DNA from: CAYLNK01 sp964384675
GTDB taxonomy: Bacteria > Acidobacteriota > Thermoanaerobaculia > UBA5066
DNA length: 5,359 bases
Assembly: GCA_964384675.1 (NCBI GenBank)
Contig: CAYLNK010000392.1
Coordinates: 1-5,359, forward strand
Reading direction: 5' to 3'
Shown: positions 1 to 5,183 of the stretch, piece after piece
How the letters are laid out: each line of letters opens with the position of its first letter
Numbering within the stretch: the first letter of the stretch is position 1
Program-made: the position numbers and the translations under genes
The notes under the pieces: model-generated
Told to the model about the DNA's origin: nothing
The model's input: the letters and a program-made list of their open reading frames with translations, nothing else
The model's database searches: none

Positions 1-693
1 TGCGGCGCCCGCCTCGACGCCCCGCTTCAGGCGGCCGAGGACACGCAGGAACGCCGCGCCGCGCTTCGAGCGGCGCGGGTCCGCCTCGACGGCGAGGGGC
101 GCGACCAGCTGGGCCCCGGGAGTGAAGAAGACGAACTCCGGCGGCAGGACGCCTATCACGATGTACGGCTCGCCGTTCAGGGTGAGCGGGCGGCCCAGCA
201 CGCCGGCGTCGCCGCCGAACTGTGTCCGGAAGAGGACGTCGGAGAGGAGTACGACGCGTGGCGCGCCGGGGCGCTCCTCCTCGGGGGACGGGAGACGGCC
301 GAGCGCCGCGCGCGCTCCGAGGAGCCGAAAGAAGCTCGCGGTCGTCAGCTGGCCCGCCAGACGGATCGGCTGCTCGACGCCGGTGAGGTTCGCGCTCCAG
401 GAGCCCCAGGCGGAGAGCCCCTCGAAGCGCGTCACCGCCTCGCGCAGGTCGAGGAAGTCGGGGATGGAGAACGGCTGGCTGTCGCTCCCGGCCTCCCGCG
501 AGTGAACCACGACGAGCCGCTCCGGCTCGGAGAACGGCAGCTCGGCGAGGAGCAGGCGGTGCACGACCGTGAAGATCGCGGTGTTGGCCCCGAGCGCCAG
601 GCCCAGCGTGAGGACGACGCCGAGCGCGAATGCGGGCTGGCGGCCGACGCGACGAAGCGCGGCTCTCGCGTCGTCGAGCGGCGGGATGCGCAT
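1..693 (-). CDS. ADOP/MacB-like ABC transporter permease, N-terminal part (C-terminus beyond window)
   Basis: Reading the minus strand from ATG at 693 gives 231 uninterrupted codons to base 1, so the gene is cut by the window edge. Residues 1-21 are a short amphipathic lead. Residues 22-45 form a hydrophobic membrane segment ending in GANTAIF (35-41), the hallmark start of acidobacterial duplicated orphan permeases. The periplasmic MacB core follows: LPFSEPERLVVVHS near 52-65, FSIPDFLDLR near 75-84, FGGDAGVLGRPLTLNGEPY at 159-177, then VIGVLPPEF. This order matches the family closely. Full-length members are about 800-890 residues with two FtsX-like membrane blocks, so most of the protein is missing here. 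Such proteins are thought to act in the inner membrane in MacB-like efflux or envelope export; the substrate is unknown. The start is fixed by a strong GGAGGTG site six bases upstream. The gene diverges from a LysR regulator 96 bp away. Confidence 0.9.
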   Translation of the reverse strand, partial: MRIPPLDDARAALRRVGRQPAFALGVVLTLGLALGANTAIFTVVHRLLLAELPFSEPERLVVVHSREAGSDSQPFSIPDFLDLREAVTRFEGLSAWGSWSANLTGVEQPIRLAGQLTTASFFRLLGARAALGRLPSPEEERPGAPRVVLLSDVLFRTQFGGDAGVLGRPLTLNGEPYIVIGVLPPEFVFFTPGAQLVAPLAVEADPRRSKRGAAFLRVLGRLKRGVEAGAA

Positions 694-697
694 GGTT

Positions 698-704
698 CAC
701 CTCC
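698..704 (-). promoter_or_regulatory. Shine-Dalgarno site of the permease gene
   Basis: On the minus strand GGAGGTG lies just before the ATG at 693, with six bases between GGAGG and the start codon. It is a near-perfect anti-16S match and decides the start of the permease gene. Confidence 0.8.
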
Positions 705-747
705 GACCGACAAGTTGGGTTGCGTGGCTGATATCGTCAATGATGAT

Positions 748-761
748 ATTGTTTGAACAAT
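748..761. promoter_or_regulatory. 14-bp perfect dyad, candidate operator half
   Basis: ATTGTT-TG-AACAAT is a perfect inverted repeat of 6-bp arms with a 2-bp spacer. It covers the -35 hexamer of the candidate rightward promoter. It would suit a second contact site for a LysR tetramer or a site for another dimeric repressor. The dyad is seen directly; the function is inferred. Confidence 0.5.
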
Positions 762-781
762 GATTCAGCATTGCTGATAGT
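753..781 (+). promoter_or_regulatory. Candidate sigma70 promoter of the lysR gene
   Basis: TTGAAC (753-758, four of six to consensus) is followed after a 17-bp spacer by GATAGT (776-781, four of six). A start 6-7 bases downstream would fall at about 788-789, immediately before the ATG at 790. The mRNA would then have essentially no leader, which agrees with the lack of any Shine-Dalgarno sequence there. Both perfect dyads overlap this promoter, suggesting autorepression. Confidence 0.4.
765..777. promoter_or_regulatory. LysR-type T-N11-A box (13-bp perfect dyad)
   Basis: TCAGCA-T-TGCTGA is a perfect inverted repeat beginning with T and ending with A eleven bases later. This is the canonical T-N11-A format of LysR-family recognition sites. 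It lies 13 bp before the lysR start codon and overlaps the spacer and the first -10 bases of the candidate lysR promoter. The format and position support the inference that the adjacent LysR protein binds here. Confidence 0.55.
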
Positions 782-789
782 GTTTCCGT

Positions 790-1737
790 ATGGACCTCCG
801 CCACCTGCAGACGTTCCACGCCGTCCTCCGGGAGGGGAGCTTCCTCGGGGCGTCGCGCGCCCTGGGCCTCTCGCAGCCGACCGTGAGCCTCCACGTGAAG
901 GAGCTGGAATCCGAGCTGGGTCTGCCTCTCTTCGACCGGAGCGGGCGCCATCGACTGTGTACCGCCGCCGGGGACGTGATGGCCGAGCGGGCCCTGCCGA
1001 TCATCGAGTCGGTCGAGGCGCTCGTGGCCAGCGTGGCCGAGCTGCGGGACGGGCGGAGCGGAACGCTTCGCGCGGGCGCGATCGAGCCTGCCGCCAGCCA
1101 CCGGCTGACACCGCTCCTCTCCCGCCTGCGCGCCGAGCGGCCGGGCCTCTCGATCCGGCTGGAGGTCGGCGGGACGACGTCCGTCAGCCGCGCCGTGGCA
1201 GACGCCGAGGTGGAGGTCGGCGTCTGCTCCGCCCCGCCCGCCGAGCTGGGGCTGGCGTTCGAGCCGCTCTTCGACGAGGAGCTCGTCCTCCTGGTGCCGC
1301 GCGCCCATCGGCTCGCCGAGGTGAGGAGCGTGGCGCCGCCGGATCTGGACGGTGAGCCGGTCGTGCTGACCGAGCGGGGGTGCGCCTACCGGCAGGCGGT
1401 GGACGCTGCTTTCCAGTCCTGCGGCGCGCGGGCCGTCCTCTCGCTGGAGTGCGGCTCGGTGCCCACGCTCTCTGCCGCCGTTCGCCACGGGCTCGGCATC
1501 GCGATCCTGCCGCGGCTCTCGGTGACGCCCGCTCCGGCCGGCACCGTGGCCCGGCGCTTCACGGGGCTCCCCATCGCCCTGCGTGTGGGGCTGATCACAC
1601 GCCGGAGAGGGCCGAAGCCGTCGCCCGTCCTGGGATCGTTCCTGGAATCCCTCAGGCGGGAGCTCCGGACGCGACCCGAGCCCGGGACGCGAAAGGACCG
1701 CCGGCGGCCGGGCCGGTCACCCGCGAAGGCCATCTGA
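790..1737 (+). CDS. LysR-family transcriptional regulator
   Basis: The 315-residue product is a LysR-type transcriptional regulator, the usual family length being about 290-320. The N-terminal winged helix-turn-helix starts at MDLRHLQTFHAVLREGSF and continues through SRALGLSQPTVSLHVKELE (about 22-40), then LGLPLFDRSGR (43-53). A linker helix leads to a periplasmic-binding-protein-like effector domain from about residue 90 to 290, including ERGCAYR (195-201) and VRHGLGIAILPRLS. The effector cannot be read from sequence. The tail from about 293 is rich in Arg, Lys and Pro and lies beyond the usual domain end. The start is the only sensible one, since the conserved helix begins within a few residues, yet no ribosome site precedes it, so a leaderless transcript is plausible. 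It is divergent from the permease gene over a dyad-rich gap, the classic arrangement for a LysR target. The phospholipase gene lies 105 bp downstream on the same strand. Confidence 0.93.
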   Translation: MDLRHLQTFHAVLREGSFLGASRALGLSQPTVSLHVKELESELGLPLFDRSGRHRLCTAAGDVMAERALPIIESVEALVASVAELRDGRSGTLRAGAIEPAASHRLTPLLSRLRAERPGLSIRLEVGGTTSVSRAVADAEVEVGVCSAPPAELGLAFEPLFDEELVLLVPRAHRLAEVRSVAPPDLDGEPVVLTERGCAYRQAVDAAFQSCGARAVLSLECGSVPTLSAAVRHGLGIAILPRLSVTPAPAGTVARRFTGLPIALRVGLITRRRGPKPSPVLGSFLESLRRELRTRPEPGTRKDRRRPGRSPAKAI

Positions 1738-1842
1738 GCTCTGGACTCGGGTGCGGATCGGACCCAGATTGTGGGGGGGCCCCGGGGCGCGGTCGTGACG
1801 CTGCCCGTTCCGCTCCGCGTGTCGGAGGCGATGGAGGGTCTC
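1738..1842. other. Spacer between lysR and phospholipase genes
   Basis: This 105-bp gap holds a G7-C4-G4 tract at 1773-1787 and, at its end, the ribosome site of the next gene. I see no clear sigma70 promoter and no U-tailed terminator, so read-through from the regulator gene is possible. Confidence 0.4.
1833..1838 (+). promoter_or_regulatory. Ribosome binding site choosing ATG 1843
   Basis: GGAGGG at 1833-1838 sits four bases before ATG 1843. A second GGAGG at 1824-1828 is only two bases from ATG 1831, too close to work well, and GTG 1771 has no ribosome site. ATG 1843 is therefore preferred. Confidence 0.6.
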
Positions 1843-3969
1843 ATGACGTCTGGACCGATCGGCTCACCCGCGAGTCCACATCACCGGGGGGGACACTCCG
1901 CCAGGACCAGCCCGGAGGAGAGGTACGTGACGCTGCTGGCGAAGATCCCCCTGTTCCGGTCCCTCGCCGAGATCGGACCCGTCGGCGCCTCGGAGCTGGA
2001 GCCCGGCGCGACCGGGCATCCGGCCCTCGTCCGGCTGGCGCGATGCTGCCGGGAGATCTCGCTGGCGCGTGGCGAGGTCGTCTGCCGCTTCGGGGACGAG
2101 GCGGACGCCTTCTACGTGGTCGTCTCCGGCGAGCTCGAGGTGTGGGGCGGGGGCGAGGAACCGAGGGTCATCTCCCGGCTCGGTCCGGGGGAGTTCTTTG
2201 GCGAGATGGCGCTCCTGACCGGCAGCCGGCGGTCGGCCACGGTCACCGTCGCGCGCCACGCCGAGCTCCTGGTCCTCGAGCGCGCGGAGTTCGACTCGTT
2301 CGTCACCGGTGACGTCAGGATCATCCACAACCTGGCGACACACCTGGCCAAGCGGCTGGCGCGCACGTCCCGGGGCGAGGTGGCTCCGCGCCGCACCACG
2401 CTGGTGGCGGTCGTCGGCCCGGCACGGCTGAAGGGTAAGACGCTGACGTCCTACACCCTCGCCGGGCTTCTCGGGAAGATCACCGGCCGGCCCGCGCTCC
2501 ACGTCTCCCTCCGGCTTCCGGCTCCCGGGGCCTCGGGGGCGCCGGAGGTCCTCGACCTCGCCCGGGATCCGCTCGACGCCATCACGTCGCGCCTCGTGCG
2601 GCGCTCCGGCTGCCCGGCGAAGCTCGTGGTCCACCTCGACCCCGGGGCGGGGCGCGATGCCAATCGGAAGCTGCTGTTCGAGGGCCTGAAGCGGCTCGAG
2701 TCCGTGGCCGCCTACGTCGTGGTCGACGCGGGCCCCGAGGTCGGGAAGCTGCTTCCCAACCTTCCTCGCGAGGTCGACTTCGCGGTGCGCGTGGTCGCCC
2801 GTCCGCCGAAGTCGAAGACCCGACGACGGGCCCCGGGGGGAGGCACGCGCGTCTTCGACCTCGTCAACTGCTGGAACCGGCCGTGCAATCGCGCCGTCGA
2901 CCACATGGAGCCGTTCATCCTGCCGAAGGAGCCGGCGCTCGAGACGCTCGAGCTCGTCGACCAGTGGGGATACCTGCGCGACCACCCCGAGGCGGCCATC
3001 GCCCGTCCCCTCTACCGCCTGGCCCGGAAGATCCTGGGTGTCACGGTGGGCGTCGCGTTCGGCGGAGGGGCGGCCTTCGGGGTCGCCCACATGGGCATCG
3101 TCAAGGTCCTCGAGGAGAAGGGAATCCCGATCGACGTGGTCGCCGGGACGAGCATGGGCTCGGCGATCGCCCTCTCGTACGCCGCGGGAACGTCGGGCAC
3201 GGGGATGGAGGAGATCGCCCGTCGGAGCGGCTGGTGGGGGACCGTGTCGCAGACGCTCGACCTCACGCTCCTCGAGCCGGGGTTCTTCACGGGCGAGCAC
3301 CTGCTCGCCGGGCTCCGGCCGCTCTTCAACGGCAGGAAGACGTTCGATCAGCTCCTCGTGCCGTGCCGCACGGTGGCGACGGACGTGGAGAGCGGAGACC
3401 GGGTGACGCTGGCGCGGGGCGACATCGAGACGGCCTGCCGGGCGAGCTGCTCGGTGCCGATGGTCTGGACGCCGGTGGTGATCGGCGGACGCACGCTCGT
3501 CGACGGCGGCATCGCCGACCCGGTTCCGGCCGAGGTGGTGCGCGAGATGGGCGCCGACGTCTGCATCGCCGTCAACGTCGTGCCGCTTCCCAGGAAGGGA
3601 GTCGAGAACATCCTCTCGCGCGGTGTCCGGCAGGCCCGCAACCTCCTCATCCTCGAGGGTCTGCTCGGCACGAAGGACCTGCCGAACCTCTTCGACGTGG
3701 TCATGAACTCGATCCAGATCCTGCAGTACGAGCTCGGGTACTACCGGGCGATCTCCGCCGACGTGCAGATCAACCCCGACCTCGCCGACTTCACGTGGAT
3801 CGAGTTCTACCGTGCGGCCGAGCTGGTCGAGCGTGGGGAGCAGGCGGCGAGGGCGAAGGTCGGGGAGATCCGGCGCCTCCTCGACGAACGGCTCCAGCGC
3901 GACGCCGGCGCCTGGCTGGGGAAGGAGCCTGAGGTCTCGACCCTGGTGGAGGCTGCTGGCGTGAGCTGA
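1843..3969 (+). CDS. Patatin-like phospholipase with cyclic-nucleotide-binding domain (NTE-like)
   Basis: The 708-residue product (from ATG 1843) has three parts. Residues about 31-165 are a Crp-type cyclic-nucleotide-binding domain with a good phosphate-binding cassette: FFGEMALLTGSRRSATV (118-134), with Glu121 and Arg130 in the expected places. Residues about 185-320 look like a degenerate ParA/MinD-type fold: LVAVVGPARLKGKT (187-200) resembles a Walker A with one extra residue, and AAYVVVDAGP (289-298) resembles the following Asp strand. Residues about 400-640 are a patatin serine lipase: oxyanion loop GGGAAFG (407-413), nucleophile elbow GTSMGS with Ser437, and the DGG motif with Asp554, completing a Ser/Asp dyad. 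The same order occurs in eukaryotic neuropathy target esterase. The likely role is lysophospholipid or phospholipid hydrolysis gated by a cyclic nucleotide. No signal peptide is visible. The oxyanion loop carries Phe412 where Arg is usual. GTG 1771 would add 24 residues but lacks a ribosome site. Confidence 0.92.
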   Translation: MTSGPIGSPASPHHRGGHSARTSPEERYVTLLAKIPLFRSLAEIGPVGASELEPGATGHPALVRLARCCREISLARGEVVCRFGDEADAFYVVVSGELEVWGGGEEPRVISRLGPGEFFGEMALLTGSRRSATVTVARHAELLVLERAEFDSFVTGDVRIIHNLATHLAKRLARTSRGEVAPRRTTLVAVVGPARLKGKTLTSYTLAGLLGKITGRPALHVSLRLPAPGASGAPEVLDLARDPLDAITSRLVRRSGCPAKLVVHLDPGAGRDANRKLLFEGLKRLESVAAYVVVDAGPEVGKLLPNLPREVDFAVRVVARPPKSKTRRRAPGGGTRVFDLVNCWNRPCNRAVDHMEPFILPKEPALETLELVDQWGYLRDHPEAAIARPLYRLARKILGVTVGVAFGGGAAFGVAHMGIVKVLEEKGIPIDVVAGTSMGSAIALSYAAGTSGTGMEEIARRSGWWGTVSQTLDLTLLEPGFFTGEHLLAGLRPLFNGRKTFDQLLVPCRTVATDVESGDRVTLARGDIETACRASCSVPMVWTPVVIGGRTLVDGGIADPVPAEVVREMGADVCIAVNVVPLPRKGVENILSRGVRQARNLLILEGLLGTKDLPNLFDVVMNSIQILQYELGYYRAISADVQINPDLADFTWIEFYRAAELVERGEQAARAKVGEIRRLLDERLQRDAGAWLGKEPEVSTLVEAAGVS

Positions 3970-3997
3970 GAGGGTGTGAATTGATCTGGAAGGGGCC

Positions 3998-4016
3998 GCC
4001 GGCACCGCGAGCCGGC
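3998..4016. repeat. Small inverted repeat after phospholipase stop
   Basis: GCCGGC at 3998-4003 and again at 4011-4016 can pair across a 7-base loop, starting 28 bases after the phospholipase stop codon. No U-run follows. It may help termination or protect the 3' end, or be a by-product of high GC. Confidence 0.35.
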
Positions 4017-4027
4017 AGGCGAGTGAC

Positions 4028-4059
4028 GAGGGGGAAGGCCGCTTGCGGCGTTCCCCCTC
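4028..4059. terminator. Strong two-part hairpin, probable bidirectional terminator
   Basis: GAGGGGGAA (4028-4036) pairs perfectly with TTCCCCCTC (4051-4059). After one G-G mismatch, GCCG (4038-4041) pairs with CGGC (4046-4049) around a CTTG loop. It lies 58 bp past the phospholipase stop, between convergent genes. There is no U-tract on either strand, so it is not a textbook intrinsic terminator; many high-GC bacteria use such U-less hairpins or Rho. Confidence 0.5.
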
Positions 4060-4214
4060 TACTCGAAGGGCGCCAGGGGGTTGCGGCGCGAATACTGTGT
4101 TGCTCGTCGCGCGCGATCACTCGGATCAGCACCGCTCCTCGCGCCTTGTCTTCACACCGCAAGCCCCAGGCGCGCGACCCCTTCGAGATTCATTCACGCC
4201 CTCTGAGGCCCTCG

Positions 4215-4236
4215 GGTCGCCGGCTACGGAGCGACC
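4215..4236 (-). repeat. Dyad spanning the stop codon of the LolA-like gene
   Basis: GGTCGC at 4215-4220 and GCGACC at 4231-4236 are perfect complements around a 10-base loop. The loop includes the TAG stop (4226-4224) of the minus-strand gene. The hairpin could mark the 3' end of that mRNA but has no U-run. It may be chance in GC-rich DNA. Confidence 0.25.
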
Positions 4237-5069
4237 GGACGCGCGCCCGGCGCGCTCACCGCGCGCGCCACCTGGGCGACGGGCTCGCCGTACGGCCGGT
4301 AGCCCCAGAACTCGATGCGGATCTCCTTGCGGACGTTGATCACCATCCCCGCCTTGCCGACCACGAGGATCTCCTCGCGGCAGGGGGCCCAGATCTCCGG
4401 GAGGACGGGCCGCTCCTCGTAGACGATCCGGACGTCACGCAGGTCGAGGGCGATGCCGCCCAGCACCTTGGCGGGCCTGGTGAGGTGGCCTTCGATCCGC
4501 GTGACCTGCTGCTCCCCGGCGTCGATCCAGGCGCGGCCCGCGAAGTTGTTCAGGATGCGGTCGCGGACGGTCCGGGAGGTGAGCCCCGGCTTGGGGCCGA
4601 ACGTCACGACGTGGTTCGGGCGCCCGTCGATCACCTCCTGGCCGAGCAGCTCGAAGTCGAGGCGCGTGAGGAGGTCCAGGAGCGGCGGGCGTCCCGACAT
4701 CAGCTCGTCCTGGTCGCCGCCCTTCCCGTCGCGGGAGGCGCGTACACGCCGCTTCTCCTCCTCCTTGCGAGCGGTCTTCCGCTCGACGTCGGTCGGGAGC
4801 CGTCCGTCCACCTCCACCAGATCGCGACGGATCCCGCCGGAGCCGTCCGGCGCGACGGCGAAGACCCGCCGCGCCACCTTCTCCCGCCGGCCCTTGCCGT
4901 CGACGTCCGTCTCCACCTCGAGGCGGTGGTACGCGACGCCGCCCGAGCGCAGCTCGCCGTCCCTCTGCTGCTCGGCGGCCCTCCGGACGAGGTCGTTCAC
5001 GTCGAGCGCCGTCGCGGGGCGCGCGATCAGGAGGCAGAGGGCCACGGCGGAAGCGCTTCGTCGCGTCAT
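4224..5069 (-). CDS. Secreted LolA-like protein, function unknown
   Basis: The 281-residue product starts with a short signal peptide: MTRR, a hydrophobic core AVALCLLIA, then RPATA, with likely cleavage after Ala21. The mature protein alternates beta-strand stretches with short turns. A highly charged Lys/Arg/Glu segment occupies about 96-118. The second half carries LDFELLGQEVIDGRPNHVV (137-155), NNFAGRAWIDAGEQQVTRIEG (174-194) and EIRIEFWGYRPY (249-260). This outline, 'modified-by-reduction' of an activity-less hydrophobic-cleft beta sheet, resembles LolA/outer-membrane lipoprotein-sorting-like proteins that are frequent in Acidobacteriota. I recognise the pattern but cannot name a family member, so periplasmic lipid or lipoprotein binding is only an inference. 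Cys12 lies inside the signal core and is not a lipobox. No good ribosome site precedes ATG 5069; a TATCAT -10-like hexamer at 5088-5083 would give a very short leader. The gene converges on the phospholipase and diverges from the GYF_2-like gene. Confidence 0.8.
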   Translation of the reverse strand: MTRRSASAVALCLLIARPATALDVNDLVRRAAEQQRDGELRSGGVAYHRLEVETDVDGKGRREKVARRVFAVAPDGSGGIRRDLVEVDGRLPTDVERKTARKEEEKRRVRASRDGKGGDQDELMSGRPPLLDLLTRLDFELLGQEVIDGRPNHVVTFGPKPGLTSRTVRDRILNNFAGRAWIDAGEQQVTRIEGHLTRPAKVLGGIALDLRDVRIVYEERPVLPEIWAPCREEILVVGKAGMVINVRKEIRIEFWGYRPYGEPVAQVARAVSAPGARPVAP

Positions 5070-5105
5070 GATGCCGGGGCCGATGATAGGGCCGGACGTG
5101 AATCC

Positions 5106-5124
5106 GTGAGGTCCGTCACCTCAC
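5106..5124. promoter_or_regulatory. 19-bp perfect interrupted palindrome, candidate operator
   Basis: GTGAGGT (5106-5112) and ACCTCAC (5118-5124) are perfect reverse complements with a 5-bp spacer CCGTC. Its size and place between divergent genes fit a site for a dimeric helix-turn-helix regulator. It could alternatively form a small hairpin in a long leader. The regulator is not identifiable here. Confidence 0.45.
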
Positions 5125-5151
5125 CGCCCGAACGCGCTCAACCCGGATAGA

Positions 5152-5181
5152 CTTCCTCCGGCACACGAGGAAGAGAGGAAG
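5152..5181 (+). promoter_or_regulatory. Leader with one anti-SD arm and two tandem GAGGAAG copies
   Basis: CTTCCTC at 5152-5158 is fully complementary to GAGGAAG at 5167-5173 (8-base loop) and equally to GAGGAAG at 5175-5181, which is the ribosome site of the gene starting at 5184. The two pairings exclude each other: one leaves the ribosome site free, the other hides it. Sequence complementarity is seen; a switch is inferred, and simple purine-rich repetition is the alternative. Confidence 0.4.
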
Positions 5182-5183
5182 CG

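Larger units (their letters stand above)
694..789. promoter_or_regulatory. Divergent permease/LysR intergenic control region
   Basis: This 96-bp gap separates two divergent genes. Its half nearer the regulator (about 728-789) is markedly AT-rich against a very GC-rich surround. It contains a 14-bp dyad at 748-761 and a 13-bp dyad at 765-777. CAATGAT occurs twice, at 738-744 and 758-764, exactly 20 bp apart, and TGATAT occurs at 729-734 and 744-749. For the permease direction, a TTGACG -35-like hexamer lies at 740-735 with only a poor -10 (CAACTT, 717-712). Alternatively a 5/6 -10 match, TATCAT, lies at 748-743 without a good -35, as often seen at activator-dependent promoters. I cannot choose between these. 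Shared control by the LysR protein is an inference from arrangement and site format. Confidence 0.65.
3970..4223. other. Convergent gap, no gene seen, hairpin-rich
   Basis: Between the stops of two convergent genes lie 254 bp without a convincing coding region or tRNA. The stretch contains a GCCGGC repeat hairpin at 3998-4016, a strong hairpin at 4028-4059, and a widely spaced 9-bp inverted repeat at 4062-4070 and 4179-4187. Its job is most likely transcription termination for both sides. Confidence 0.5.
5070..5183. promoter_or_regulatory. Divergent control region, LolA-like / GYF_2-like genes
   Basis: This 114-bp gap separates two divergent starts. It contains a TATCAT -10-like hexamer for the minus strand at 5088-5083, a perfect 19-bp interrupted palindrome at 5106-5124, a weak TAGACT -10-like hexamer for the plus strand at 5148-5153 without a good -35, and a repeat-built leader at 5152-5181. 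The arrangement suggests shared control, which is an inference. Confidence 0.45.

Noticed and set aside
697..1488. A 263-codon minus-strand frame over the lysR gene
   Set aside because: It has no family features and lies opposite a clear LysR protein; it is a GC-driven shadow.
1773..1787. G7-C4-G4 tract as a G-quadruplex or terminator
   Set aside because: There are not four G-runs on one strand in range, and no stem with a U-tail forms; it is probably only base composition.
1771..1842. GTG 1771 or ATG 1831 as the phospholipase start
   Set aside because: GTG 1771 lacks a ribosome site and its extra residues show no conserved pattern; ATG 1831 has a GGAGG only two bases away. ATG 1843 has a well-spaced GGAGGG.
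1380..2312. A 310-codon plus-strand frame bridging lysR and the phospholipase gene
   Set aside because: It is out of frame with both recognised proteins and is an Arg/Gly/Pro-rich shadow. No frameshift in either true gene is needed to explain anything.
1864..4005. A 713-codon open frame on the minus strand opposite the phospholipase gene
   Set aside because: Its translation is a low-complexity Arg/Asp/Pro/His-rich string with no recognisable domain, while the plus strand carries three conserved domains with intact catalytic residues. Long antisense frames are expected where high GC makes stops rare.
5034..5036. Cys12 of the LolA-like protein as a lipoprotein cysteine
   Set aside because: It follows Leu rather than Gly/Ala/Ser and lies within the hydrophobic core too close to the N-terminus, while a normal signal-peptidase I site follows at Ala21.
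3981..5150. A 389-codon plus-strand frame over the LolA-like gene
   Set aside because: It crosses the terminator-like hairpin and is antisense to a protein with a signal peptide and coherent beta pattern; composition is Asp/Arg/His-rich noise.
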